Both the position numbers and the translations under genes were made by a program. The notes under the pieces are model-generated. The model worked only from the letters and a program-made list of their open reading frames with translations. It was not told the origin of the DNA and made no database searches. DNA of 64,000 bases from Xylaria sp. FL1777 (taxonomy: Eukaryota > Ascomycota > Sordariomycetes > Xylariales > Xylariaceae). The DNA is taken from contig MU400539.1 of assembly GCA_022578965.1 (NCBI GenBank), forward strand, positions 310,001 to 374,000, given 5' to 3'. Positions within the stretch are counted from its first letter, which is position 1; each line of letters starts with the position of its first letter. Shown here one piece after another: positions 11,298 to 21,448 of this stretch.

Positions 11298-11324
11298 GCT
11301 GCTGCTGCTGCTGCTGCTGCTGCT
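11298..11324. repeat. (GCT)9 trinucleotide repeat
   Basis: Nine perfect GCT units with no reading frame around them that I would call coding. Confidence 0.9.
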
Positions 11325-12337
11325 ACTGCACGCACTGCACGCACCCCACGCGCGCGCACATCACCACCCATCACCACGCATCCGTACAGTCAGTACCCAA
11401 GCTACCAGCCAGCCAGCGAGTGAGTGCGTGTGTTTCATGCGTCACTGCACCCATTTCACCTGTCGTCTTGCGACCCGATCTCCCTGCGCGGCCATCCTCC
11501 CTGCATCCCGCATCCGGACCGGGAGCCTGCCCTTCTATACTGGCTAGACTCGTCCCAAGTTAGGTAAGCCAAGTCTTAAAGTTTCCCACGCCGCGGATTT
11601 CCCTTCCTTGCCTCGCGACTCGACGTTGGGCATGATTGGCGCACGAGGAGGAAAAGGCCGCCCTCGATGCGGAACTGCAGCCAGCCCATGCAGTCTCCAT
11701 GCTCTGCCGGTTGCTCGCCAACCGCCGTCATCTTCCATCCCCCTCCCCGGTCAGCGGTCCCATGGCGCACGCATGGCCAAAGCCTCTCCCAACGCGTGTT
11801 GCAATTATTCCTGGGTTTCGCCTTACTTTGTGCCGCTAAATGCCAGGCCTTCCGATTCTAGAAGCTTGCCGAGACCAGCACTCAGTACAGAAGCGACGCA
11901 CCGCCTACTGTAAACTTCGGACTGGAGGAGCTGTCGGGTTGTCTCTTGGTACCTACGTGCTATTCGTCGGATTGCCAGATGGCTAGAATCGTAGAGGTGT
12001 TCGAGTACTTGCTTACCTACATTTACATTGTAGGTACCTACCGCCACAACCGCCGGCCTGCCAGCCTGCCTCGCGCATCCACCGATCAGACTGCAACAGG
12101 CTCGTTTAGTATCCATCGCGTCCCGACATCTCGTACTACCTAGGTGTAGAGAGTTTCGAAGAAATCGTCTACGGCTGCGGCTATAGTGCCGGTATACCAC
12201 TATATACTTGCCTTTACGTTGTTATACCTAGCTCATCCCATAGTACTGTATTAGACGGTAGAACAGCGGGTCTGATAGGTATTAGCGCGACCCTCGGCGT
12301 CGTCACAAAGACGCGCCCCGCTCTCCCAAGCCCGAAA

Positions 12338-12366
12338 GTCCCAAGTCCCAAGTCCCCAAGTCCCAT
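12338..12366. repeat. AAGTCCC-type microsatellite
   Basis: Four imperfect copies of a 7-8 bp AAGTCCC(C) unit. A CCCAT repeat follows at about 12413-12429. Confidence 0.7.
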
Positions 12367-12533
12367 CGGTCCCCAGTTCTGTACCCAAAATACCCAAAAT
12401 CTACCCGTACCATCCCATCCCATCCCATACCACCCACAGGTATCCAGATCAATCAGCACACCACCCCATTCTCGTGTCTAGCATACTACCCGTGCCTTAT
12501 AGACGCACATCTGCAGACTTCCAAGACCCAACA

Positions 12534-12614
12534 CCCCCCCCAAGGCCCCCCCCAAGGCCCCCCCCAGACGCTATCTCGCATCTCTGCATACTCCTCCATC
12601 ATCTACCCCCCCCC
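12534..12614. repeat. 12-bp C-rich tandem repeat (G-quadruplex-forming on minus strand)
   Basis: Three runs of eight C (12534-12541, 12546-12553, 12558-12565) are separated by AAGG, a perfect 12-bp period. A nine-C run follows at 12606-12614. On the minus strand this gives four long G runs. Confidence 0.85.
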
Positions 12615-12879
12615 TAGATTCCGTCATAGCCTGAACTGGCGACAGGGCTCACTTGACAGCGTTCTCGACCGAATAGTAGATAGCCCACAGCTTAGATCCG
12701 CGCGACAGGGCAGGATTGACGCAGCTTTCTGCAGCTAAGCCGCGCTCACTTTGCAAGCCCTACCATTTGCGACGTGTCAGAGGCAGGGACACATCACTCC
12801 TCGCCTTGTAGCAACTGTGCGAGCTGGCAATTCACGAAAATTTTTATCATAAGCTAGCACCCGCTGCAGGTAGCCAAAT

Positions 12880-13937
12880 ATGTCGGATTCCCCCCAATCT
12901 CCTCCCAAGGACGTCGAGCCAGGTGTACAATCACCCGACGATGAAGCACAAATGAACGACCCTCAGGACCCACACGCCGCCGGGCTCGCCTATGAGTTCG
13001 AAGTAAAAGAGCAAGATAGGTGGTTGCCCATAGCCAATGGTGAGTTGAGACCCTCATCGACCTCTGCCTCTGATTTGGTGCATCTCGAGTCTGTATCTGG
13101 GTCCTGTCTGCACGCTTCGACTCCAAGCCCAGGCCCATGAGTGGGATCGCTTCTGCGGAGCTTGTGGCCGGCTTCAGCAATTGGTGCTCCCTGCCTCTAG
13201 CTTTAGATAGACGATAGGCGCGCATGATCCTAGCCACCGTCATGTCTCACGATTCGCCGACCCAGTTGCCAGAAGCGCCTCGCGCTTCCAAAGCCCACAA
13301 GTACGATGTATATGATGCTAACATACGCAATTTCGCGCCAGTTGCTCGGATCATGAAGTTAGCTCTCCCAGAAAATGCCAAGATAGCGAAGGAGGCCAAG
13401 GAGTGCATGCAAGAGTGTGTTAGTGAATTTATCTCGTTCATCACGAGCGAGGGTGAGTTTTTCCCAAGTAACACTTGTCTCCATGTTCCGAGGCTCACGA
13501 TAGATAGCGTCTGAAAAATGCCACCAGGAGAAGAGAAAAACCGTGAATGGCGAGGATATATTGTTTGCAATGACTTCTCTGGGCTTCGAGAACTACGCCG
13601 AGGCGCTGAAGATCTATCTGACGAAATACCGAGAAGTAATATTTTCATTATATCAGTCCTTATGATTGTTGCATGAATGCATCCCGCCTCTTCCCCGGTG
13701 ACGACTCCATCTGCTAACCCAGTAAAGCAACAGTCTCAATCCAACCGGGGCGACAGCCAGCAGAATAGGCCTGGTAGCCAGGGTTATGGAGCGAGCGCAG
13801 CTAGCGGATCAAATGCTGTCGGGACTACAGGCTTCCAAAGCGGAGACGCTTCAGGTGGCATCACCGAGTCGGGCGAGAGCTATATGTATGCTCAAGGTGG
13901 GCATAATGGAGCGACAGGTGAACCCGCAACATACTGA
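12880..13937 (+). CDS. HAP3: CCAAT-binding factor subunit HAP3 (NF-YB/HapC)
   Basis: Histone-fold subunit of the trimeric CCAAT-binding complex (HAP2/3/5), a global nuclear activator that controls respiratory, iron and redox-responsive genes in fungi. Four exons: 12880-13039, 13342-13452, 13508-13635 and 13728-13937, giving 202 residues. The NF-YB core (about 47-133) is nearly canonical: [55 protein letters not shown] and [22 protein letters not shown]. The three conserved cysteines at 75, 79 and 95 have the spacing of the redox-sensitive set in NF-YB. The N-terminus is Ser/Pro/Asp-rich, and the C-terminal 65 residues are Gly/Ser/Gln-rich and disordered. Introns are 302, 55 and 92 nt. The long first intron falls between Asn53 and the next residue, inside the DNA-binding loop. 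Confidence 0.98.
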
Positions 13938-15029
13938 CCGATTTGGAGGTTGATTTCGCTTCCGTCATGAGATGCGAAGGTCTCCGGATACCTTGTACTC
14001 CATCTTCTCCGAGTGTGTATGAATAAGGCATTCTGCGTTCCAGGCGCATTTCTCGCGCGAGGAAAACTGCCTTCTTTTGCTCGAGGGCTGGAAGCCGGCA
14101 GTTGTGTTTGTATATGAAGGGCCGGCATGGATGGCAATGACAGGAAAGCAGGGGCACAGAAGCAACAGCTCCCTTCCTTAATCTTTGATAGATCCCCTCG
14201 GGTGTTTCTTCCACTTCGGTCATTGCGCACTCAGGATCGCTCTTGAGATCGGGCATCGACGCTTATTTCGACAGTCACCACAGCTTCATATTATAGGAGA
14301 CACAGCCCTAACCTTGAAGCCTAGCTATATACAGACACTATTCCGAGCCTGGTGGTTTTTGCAAATCTATATATCCGTAAATAGATTATTTGTGATATCC
14401 AGGATATGAGCTTGCTCTAGAGATTGGTATGTGAATCTGCTTTTGGCTGCTAAGTGCTTGTTAGCCAAAATGTACAAAGATGCGTGATTGTTTTCTTTCT
14501 CTTTCTTTTCTGTTTTTTTTTTCCTTCTCTTCTTTCCCCTTTTCCCCTTTTCCCCTCCCTCCCTTTTTCTTGATTATAGACACCCTATCTCTTGTTCTTA
14601 TAAGCATGATCAAATGTCTCTAAGGCCCATATAACTGCGACATCCTTCAGTGGTTTAAACGCTTTTCAACAAATAGAGCAGAGCAAGCTAGTAGGTGTGT
14701 AGGCAGGGTTATATAGTGTATACATAGGTACTTGTACCCTAATGCTTGGGTCGACCGACCCGCATCGAACAAGGAGCCAATCAAACGTTTGGCGCTTGCC
14801 CCGCTGTTAAACTGCCCGATTAAAAACATTTTGTGCAGCAGCCTTTCTCCTCCATTTGACAACCTCAACACTCTCAACAGCAGCGACTTTGCATTTGCCC
14901 TACCTTCCGGTAGTTCTACACGAGCTATGACCAGACGCAGTCTTCAAGTTTGCACGACAGTCTGGATCGCCTGGCGACATTCTGAAACGCCGTAATCCGA
15001 TTATACGAGTCGTCCGTGCTGCCGTGGCG
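13938..15029. other. HAP3-RRN3 intergenic region
   Basis: About 1.1 kb without a gene I can support. Minus-strand frames at 13861-14256 overlap each other in several registers, lack a recognisable domain and lie over the HAP3 3' UTR. The RRN3 promoter must lie in the right half, beyond a strong polypyrimidine tract. Confidence 0.5.
14491..14572 (+). repeat. Polypyrimidine tract upstream of RRN3
   Basis: About 80 bases almost wholly C and T on the plus strand, ending in alternating TTTTCCCC blocks, roughly 460 bp before the RRN3 start. Such mirror-like homopurine/homopyrimidine DNA can form triplex structures and exclude nucleosomes (established knowledge). A role here is inference. Confidence 0.75.
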
Positions 15030-17135
15030 ATGTCACCCAGCGCCTCAACGACCGTGCAGCTCGCACGGGTGGCCGCCAGCGCCCCCCTGAAACCCATCCT
15101 TAAATCTTCTTCGTCGGTCCTCGGTGTTAGACGGTCGCGAGATGACGCCGGTCTCGACGATAACGACGACGACGACAACGACGACGATGATGCGAGCAGC
15201 ATGGAGGGTGCCCGCAGTCCACAGAGAAAACGTGCACGCGTAGAGTTCGATTTGGAAAACATCGAAGTCCACGAGATCGGTGCGAGGACTGTGGAAGAAA
15301 TAAGGAAGGAAATTCGAGACGCCCTGGACCGCCATGCTCAGGGTCAGGATGAAGACTACGATGTGCTGAAACAGACACTGCAAGGCAAGCCTGCGTCCTA
15401 CCACGACGAGGATGACGACGACAAGGATGTGGACCCGGTTGCAATAGCAAAACAGCGCCAGGAGCTTAAAGGCTATTTCATTGCCCTGACTGCCTTCTCA
15501 CCCCGCCTTGGGAGATCATGTGATGGCCTGGTCAGGAATCTTCTCCAATGTCAATGGGTTGGTCGGGATGACCAGTTCGCTAAGATTTATATTCAATTTC
15601 TCGCTGCCTTAGTCAGCGCCCAAGGACCTCGCCTCACCCAAGTTCTTTCTATGATAGTGGAGAAGTTTTCCAGTTGTCGGCCTTCCGAATGGGCTATTGA
15701 AGGCTGGCCCCCGGTCACACGCGAAGCAGCACAAGGGAGGCTCCACGTCGCCATGCGATACATGCTGAATCTGTTCCCGGCTGCTGAGTCGGTATTAGAA
15801 CCCATTTTGGCCAGCAAGTATCCTTTTCACGAAGAACCAAAACGGGCCCACTTGGCTTACGTCGATAACCTCTTACTACTTCGTCAATATAGTCCGGGAC
15901 TCAGGAATGATATTATGGATCTCATCATCAGTCGGCTAGTTAAGATTGACGTTGAGATGCAAATGGATCTCGATGACATGGATGACAAACTCACGGCTAT
16001 GGTTGGCATGGCTTTGAAGTCTGCCCAAGAACACGAGGACGAAGACGAGGATTCCGACGATAGTGATAATGAATCAGTTTCTAGTGCCGAGTCCGAAGAT
16101 GACGAATACATCCGTGTCAAGACGGCAAAAGAGAATATTGAGAAGATGGATGCAATCTTAGATAATCTATTCGAACTTTACACCCCCATGTTTGCCGATC
16201 CTCAGTCTCAAGAAGCCATGGATGTATTTGAAGACCTATTGGCTGAGTTCTCAAATCTTATTCTCCCCACAATTAAGTCGCGGCATACGCAGTTTCTCAT
16301 ATTCCATTTCGGTCAACGATCTGAGAGGCTTATCGATGCGTTCTGTGGCACCTGCATTAACATTGCTTTCGAGTCGCAAAGACCCCTTATTTTACGACAA
16401 TCGGCTTGTGCGTATCTTGCTAGCTTTGTCGCTAGAGGAGCGCATGTTCCAGGGCACATCGTTGTCAATATTTTCGAGGTCCTCGGCTATCATTTAGACG
16501 AAATGCGTGCTGTCTACGAAATTTCGTGTCGTGGACCCGACGTGCGTCGGTACGCGCCATTTTATGCCTTGATGCAGGCGTTGATGTACGTTTTCTGCTT
16601 CAGATGGCAGGATCTCATAAGATCTGTCCCAGACGATGTTGACAGAGAGGATCCTTTGTCGTATCTGGACCAAGAAATCGAGTGGGTGTCAGAAATCAAG
16701 GACATCATGAGGCGTAATATCTACTCTAAGCTCAATCCTATGAAGGTGTGCTCTCCCGTTATCGTCGACCAGTTTGCAAAACTTGCACACCATTTCCGGT
16801 TCATGTACGTCTATCCCCTCATCGAATCGAATAAGCGACTTCGACTTTCTCAGTATTCTGTTGGTGCCTACTCAAACGGCGGTGCACTGCGAGATCTATC
16901 TTTTGATGTGAACGATGAGAGCTGGCAGCAGCTTGGTTCTTATTTCCCATTCGATCCCTACCAGTTACCTAAGAGCAAGCGGTGGGTAGATGAGGATTAC
17001 CTCCCTTGGAGACCTATTCCGGGCCTGAATCCCGAGGAGATTGGGGACGATAGCGACGAAGAGGAAGTAGACGACGAGGATGACGAAATAGACGAGGACA
17101 CAGCCACTGAGGAGGGTGCCGGGGGGAACAATTAA
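15030..17135 (+). CDS. RRN3: RNA polymerase I transcription initiation factor RRN3 (TIF-IA)
   Basis: Bridges RNA polymerase I to the core factor at rDNA promoters and links rRNA synthesis to growth signalling in the nucleolus. Single exon of 701 residues, compared with about 630 in yeast. The start is the ATG at 15030 (MSPSASTTVQLARV). The N-terminus is disordered with an Asp-rich stretch (about 43-56) and a basic patch RKRARVEFD resembling a nuclear localisation signal. The HEAT-repeat core follows: LVRNLLQCQWVGRDDQFAKIYIQFLAALVSAQG, then LAYVDNLLLLRQYSPGLRNDI. A highly acidic insert (about 330-355, EDEDEDSDDSDNESVSS) sits where the family has its acidic loop. The C-terminal signature FPFDPYQLPKSKRWVDEDYLPW is present, and the protein ends in a Glu/Asp-rich tail. 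No internal stops or intron signals are needed. It lies in the same orientation as HAP3 and the bZIP gene. Confidence 0.96.
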   Translation: MSPSASTTVQLARVAASAPLKPILKSSSSVLGVRRSRDDAGLDDNDDDDNDDDDASSMEGARSPQRKRARVEFDLENIEVHEIGARTVEEIRKEIRDALDRHAQGQDEDYDVLKQTLQGKPASYHDEDDDDKDVDPVAIAKQRQELKGYFIALTAFSPRLGRSCDGLVRNLLQCQWVGRDDQFAKIYIQFLAALVSAQGPRLTQVLSMIVEKFSSCRPSEWAIEGWPPVTREAAQGRLHVAMRYMLNLFPAAESVLEPILASKYPFHEEPKRAHLAYVDNLLLLRQYSPGLRNDIMDLIISRLVKIDVEMQMDLDDMDDKLTAMVGMALKSAQEHEDEDEDSDDSDNESVSSAESEDDEYIRVKTAKENIEKMDAILDNLFELYTPMFADPQSQEAMDVFEDLLAEFSNLILPTIKSRHTQFLIFHFGQRSERLIDAFCGTCINIAFESQRPLILRQSACAYLASFVARGAHVPGHIVVNIFEVLGYHLDEMRAVYEISCRGPDVRRYAPFYALMQALMYVFCFRWQDLIRSVPDDVDREDPLSYLDQEIEWVSEIKDIMRRNIYSKLNPMKVCSPVIVDQFAKLAHHFRFMYVYPLIESNKRLRLSQYSVGAYSNGGALRDLSFDVNDESWQQLGSYFPFDPYQLPKSKRWVDEDYLPWRPIPGLNPEEIGDDSDEEEVDDEDDEIDEDTATEEGAGGNN

Positions 17136-17806
17136 GGACAGTCATGATATAAGATGCATTGGGTGGCGTTCTAAGGCGTTTACTTAAATGGCTGGCTAGC
17201 TATTAGGATTTACTTGTTGTGATTGGGAAAGGGAAAAAAAACGTTGACATTTCAGTTAATGTCGAGATGATATTTTGACGGAGCGAGCCGACCTATTTCT
17301 CGGTATACAGTGTCACATTTGAAGCTTGTTCATAATAGAACAACCAGCATAAATGAAATTCCACCAAGTGCTCCGTAGTCTGACTTGTCGGGCTTACACC
17401 CACGAATACAGGGTTGCGACGTCAGTTGTTGGTTGTTTGCATGAGATCGGCCCCGCATTCGTCTTGGCTGCTCTTAGCGGGTCTTCACTCTATTCAGCTT
17501 TATCTTGTTTGGCCAATTTTCTGTGTGAGTGCCGGTATTTAAGTTTCTTGAATTTGACATTATACTATAGTATCAGCACCCATAGGTGAGTCGGAATTCA
17601 TTATCTAGAGCTTACGTCATCTCTAAAGGTCCTAGGCTGACCGCAGTTCCAGTTAGAGTCATTGAAGAAGGCTTCCTTGAGCACCACTTCAAGCCCAGTT
17701 AGTTTTTCCACTGTCTTCGTTCGAGCTTGTATTTATGAACCATCAATGGTACAGACTACTTTGGGATTCTAGTTTCAATAGGAGAGAATACCGGGAAGAT
17801 TTAAAA
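17136..17806. other. RRN3-bZIP intergenic region
   Basis: A 671-bp region holding the RRN3 3' UTR and the bZIP promoter. The 78-codon frame at 17353-17589 has no recognisable domain and is not called. Confidence 0.5.
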
Positions 17807-19858
17807 TGCCCGACTCTCTAGGAGAAGGAGACGGGAAGCCTGATCCAGCTAGGTTAGTAGGTTGAGATCTCTTATACCCCCCTCTTTTAACGTTACCTTG
17901 GGACCGTGAGTTCCTTAAATGCGTATACTTCTGTGAACTCTCGAAACGTCCAATACTATTTACTATAAGAGACAATTGCTGATTCTCGATTCTCAAATAG
18001 GCCGTCATTCACAGGCTTCTGGAAACGTTCTAAAGATGAACAAGCGGCCCAAAACCTCACCTTCGTCTCGAGCAAACTGGGTCAACCATCAGGTACATCT
18101 CTGCTTATTTTCGCCACCTTAAATGCACATATCTACTACCGGAGATAAGGAACAGAAAAAAAAGAAAAAGGAAAGGGAAGAGAAATGCTGGCTAAGTATT
18201 TGTCATTGGTGCTCAGTGTCGGGTATAATCTGTGGCTCTGTACTTAGAGGTTGATATGTTGCTTCTCAGCCCAATTCCCCTTATGCCGTTGATATCATGC
18301 AATTCGATGCTAACATCGCCCTTTACCCCAGCGCAAGGCGAAGATGACGCCCAGGCAGAACCCCTGGCTGCGGCTAAAGCCAATGCACGCCGACAGCAAG
18401 TCCGGAACGCGCAGCGCCAACATCGGCAGCGCAAGGCGAACTACACCAAGCAGCTCGAGCTGGACATCACGAAACTGCGCGACGACATCTCAAAGGTCGA
18501 GCAGGAGCTCGAGAGTCTAAGGAGCCAGAACGGCGATATACGGTCGCAGTTGGCTCGCGGCGACCAGCCGGCCGTTGCCGAGCCTGTCGAGTCATTGCCG
18601 GTCAATGTGGCGGATATGGCGTTCTCCACGTCCCTTGCGCCGAACTACATCGTTTCGCTCGATATGTTCGAGAACTTGGGCACGCCGGCGTACCAGATCA
18701 GCCGCTCCTCGCCTTCGCTGCCGGACACGAGCTCCGTCAAGGCCGCCAGCACACACGCGACCGAGACGTTGAGCAGCGCCACGCCGGCGTCGACGGTCGG
18801 CACGAGCCTAGAAGATGTCGCGCTGATGGAGATGACGTTGTCGGAGGAGCAGATCGATCAGGCGATCAATTTCATCCTAGCGTACGCATCTTGTCTTGAC
18901 ACTCTTTCTCTCGTCTCTACCCGTTTGCATTTGTTCCCATTGCGTTCTATCTATATCGTGGCCCGAGTTACAGAACAGTCCAAAAGAAAAAAGAAAAACG
19001 ACAACTACGAGTTTTTAAACGGGAAGTGAAAAAGAACACGCAAAGCTAACTTATACATCCCTGTTTGCCGCGTCTAGATTAGAGCATTGCTGCTGGAACC
19101 ACGTCGAGCAATCCTGCTTCGAGCACCACAACCACCACCAGCAACAGCAACGGGAACAACAACAACAACAAGAGCAGGGCCCTCGCCCACCGTGCTCGAA
19201 CAAGAACCTAAACGGCCACACGCTCATGGCCACGACGCTCGCGCTGCAGAGCGCGCCCCCCTCCGTCTTCACGCGCATGCGTGACCTACAGCAGCAATTA
19301 GATGCCTCGATCACCACCACCACCACTACCACCTCCTCTTCTCCTCCTCCTCCTCCTCCTCCAGCAACGACGACAGCGGCGGGGACGCAGCAGGTGGCAT
19401 GGTCCTCGCGGGCCCTGACGCTGACGAACCTGCGGCGGCTGGCGGGCACGCTGAACGCGGCGGGGGCGGCGGAGCTGGCGCCCGTGCAGGCGTGGTTCGA
19501 GCTGGCGTCGCTGTACGGCGTGGGCGTGGCGACGGACGGCGTGATCCTGGGGCGGCTGCGGAGCGAGCTCGCGGGCGACGTGCACTGCGTCATGTTCGGG
19601 GCCGCGGTGCAGAGGGACGTGTTCGAGGCCGCGCTGAAGAGGGTCGTTGGGTTCTTGCCGCCGACCTGGAGTCCTCCTCCTGTGAGGGTTGTGGACGACG
19701 AGGAGGAGGTGGAAGAGGGCGGAGGGGAAGGGGAAGGGGAGGGGGAGGGGATGATGGATATGATGGATTTGATGAATATGGATGATGATGAAGAGGAGGA
19801 CATGGAAGAGATGATGATGATGATGGACATGGGTATACCGAACACGCTGGAGTCTTGA
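17807..19858 (+). CDS. Fungal bZIP transcription factor
   Basis: Probable DNA-binding regulator; the target is unknown. Four exons: 17807-17853, 18001-18092, 18332-18881 and 19078-19858, giving 489 residues. The basic region (about 63-85, NARRQQVRNAQRQHRQRKANY) contains the bZIP signature N-x7-R (Asn72, Arg80) and is followed by a coiled-coil helix to about residue 119. An Ala/Ser/Thr-rich linker leads to a conserved C-terminal module found in many Pezizomycotina bZIP proteins: DQAINFILALEHCCWNHV, then NGHTLMATTLALQSAPPSVF, and a helical domain (NLRRLAGTLN to LKRVVGFLPPTW). His/Gln, Thr and Pro runs separate these blocks. The end is a striking Glu/Gly then Met/Asp-rich tail. Introns are 147, 239 and 196 nt, the last two with CTAAC. 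Splice joins restore frame. The ATG at 17807 is the best start seen but is less certain than the rest. The stop codon touches the AT-rich block. Confidence 0.87.
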
Positions 19859-19978
19859 TTTGCTATTTTAAAAGAAGTTTTAGCTCCTAAAACATGTTTT
19901 AAGAGTAGTTTAAGTTAAAACATGCATGCTAATAAAACACGCAAATAAAACACGCAGATATAAAAATATAAAAACTAA

Positions 19979-20060
19979 AAACATATAAACTAAAAACATA
20001 TAAACATAAAAAACATATAAACATAAAAAACATATAAACGTAAAAAATATATAAATGCAA
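19979..20060. repeat. AT-rich tandem repeat next to the compartment boundary
   Basis: About five imperfect copies of a 16-17 bp unit of the form ACATATAAACATAAAAA, starting 120 bp after the bZIP stop. Confidence 0.75.
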
Positions 20061-21163
20061 AAAAAAAAAACATATATATATAAGCAAATATAATAAACAA
20101 AGTTTTATATAATACATTTATTTAAAGTAATAATACTATATGCTTATTAATAAAACAAACTAATAACTAAAATAAACAGTAAACTTTTAATTTTAATAAT
20201 ATATATATAAAAAATATGCTAATTAATAAATAATTAAACTTATATTAATATTTATATATTATTAGTTAATTATAGTAGTAAAAAAACAGCTAAAAATAAA
20301 AGCTTTATTAATATTATGTTTTTTTATATTAGCTTTTAAAGCAGAACTTATAATATAAAACTTATATTTAATTACTTTATAATTATTATTATATTATAGC
20401 AAATATATATATTAAGCATTAATAATTAATAGCATAATATATTAAAATAATTATTATAATAAAATAAAACTATAAAGTTTGCATATATTAAAAAATTATA
20501 AAGTTAATAAAGCTATATAGCACATTAAAAACAAAAATATAAACTAAAGCAAAACTATAATAAAAATAAAAATATTTAAGCAACTAAAATAATAAAAACA
20601 AAAGCTTGCAAACATTAAACAATTATAAAGTTAATAAAATATATATAATATATAAAAAGCTAAAATATAAACTAAAGTAAAACTATTTTAAAAATAAAAA
20701 GTAAAAAATAAATAATAAAAATAGCAAAAATAAAAAAAATAAACATAATAATAATAAAAGCAATTAATAATTTATATATTAGCTTTATTAGCTATAGCTA
20801 GTTTTATAATTAGCTATTAGCTATAAAGTATATATGTTATTACTTTAGCTATTATATTTAGCTAAAAAAATTATGTTTTTATTTTTAATTTTATTATTTT
20901 TTATTTTTAGTACAAAAAATTATAATATTAGCTTTTATAAGTTTTTTTAGTATTTTTAAAAGTTAATATTACGCACTAAAAAGCTAACAACAAATAATAA
21001 AAGCTAATAATATTTTTAAAAATAAAAAAATAAACTAGTAAAACTAGCATTAAAATTAATATTATTTATTAAGCAAATAATTATATATATAAACAAGCTT
21101 AAGCTATTTTTTTAAAAGCTTTTAATGCGTTAATATTACTATTAATATTTATTAGTTGCTTTA

Positions 21164-21448
21164 AGTTATAGTATAATAACTAATGGCTTTATAGCTTTAT
21201 GTTTTAATGTAGCTAAATAAATGTAGCTGCGCTACATTTTAATGTAGCTAAGCTAGTTTATATATATATATAAACTACTTAATAGTACATAAATTACTTA
21301 TTAGCTATACATACTATAATTTAGCTATTTAGCTACTTTTTATAAACTACTTTATAAAATAGCTTTTTTTTTTTTTATACTTAGATTTTAATATAAATTT
21401 AGCTTTTTAAATAAAGCTTTATTTTTTAAAATAGCTTAACATATAATA
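21164..21448 (+). repeat. Element 1 left (5') LTR, 285 bp
   Basis: Matches 28725-29009 over its whole length with only transition-type differences and no length change. The sequence from CTAATGG to CATATAATA is shared. It follows target duplication CTTTA. Confidence 0.93.

Larger units (their letters stand above)
10451..12879. promoter_or_regulatory. Long repeat-rich tract upstream of HAP3
   Basis: About 2.4 kb with no convincing gene. The left part is dotted with TAGGTA/TACCTA blocks (for example 10520-10620). The right part is pyrimidine-rich on the plus strand and full of simple repeats, which are listed separately. It probably holds the HAP3 promoter and 5' leader. Short frames at 11544-12200 on both strands overlap one another and show no domain, so I do not call them. 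Confidence 0.45.

Noticed and set aside
11544..12200. Several 60-125 codon frames on both strands upstream of HAP3
   Set aside because: Mutually overlapping, biased composition from repeats, no domain and no supporting splice pattern.
13861..14256. Minus-strand frames downstream of HAP3
   Set aside because: Three overlapping registers, no recognisable family, and they lie over the expected HAP3 3' UTR.
15045..15450. Minus-strand frames with Val- and Arg-rich runs
   Set aside because: Shadows of the Asp-rich N-terminus of RRN3.
19298..19785. Alternative frames with His/Arg or Gly/Arg runs in the bZIP last exon
   Set aside because: Shadows of the bZIP coding frame, which is supported by conserved blocks on both sides of the splice.
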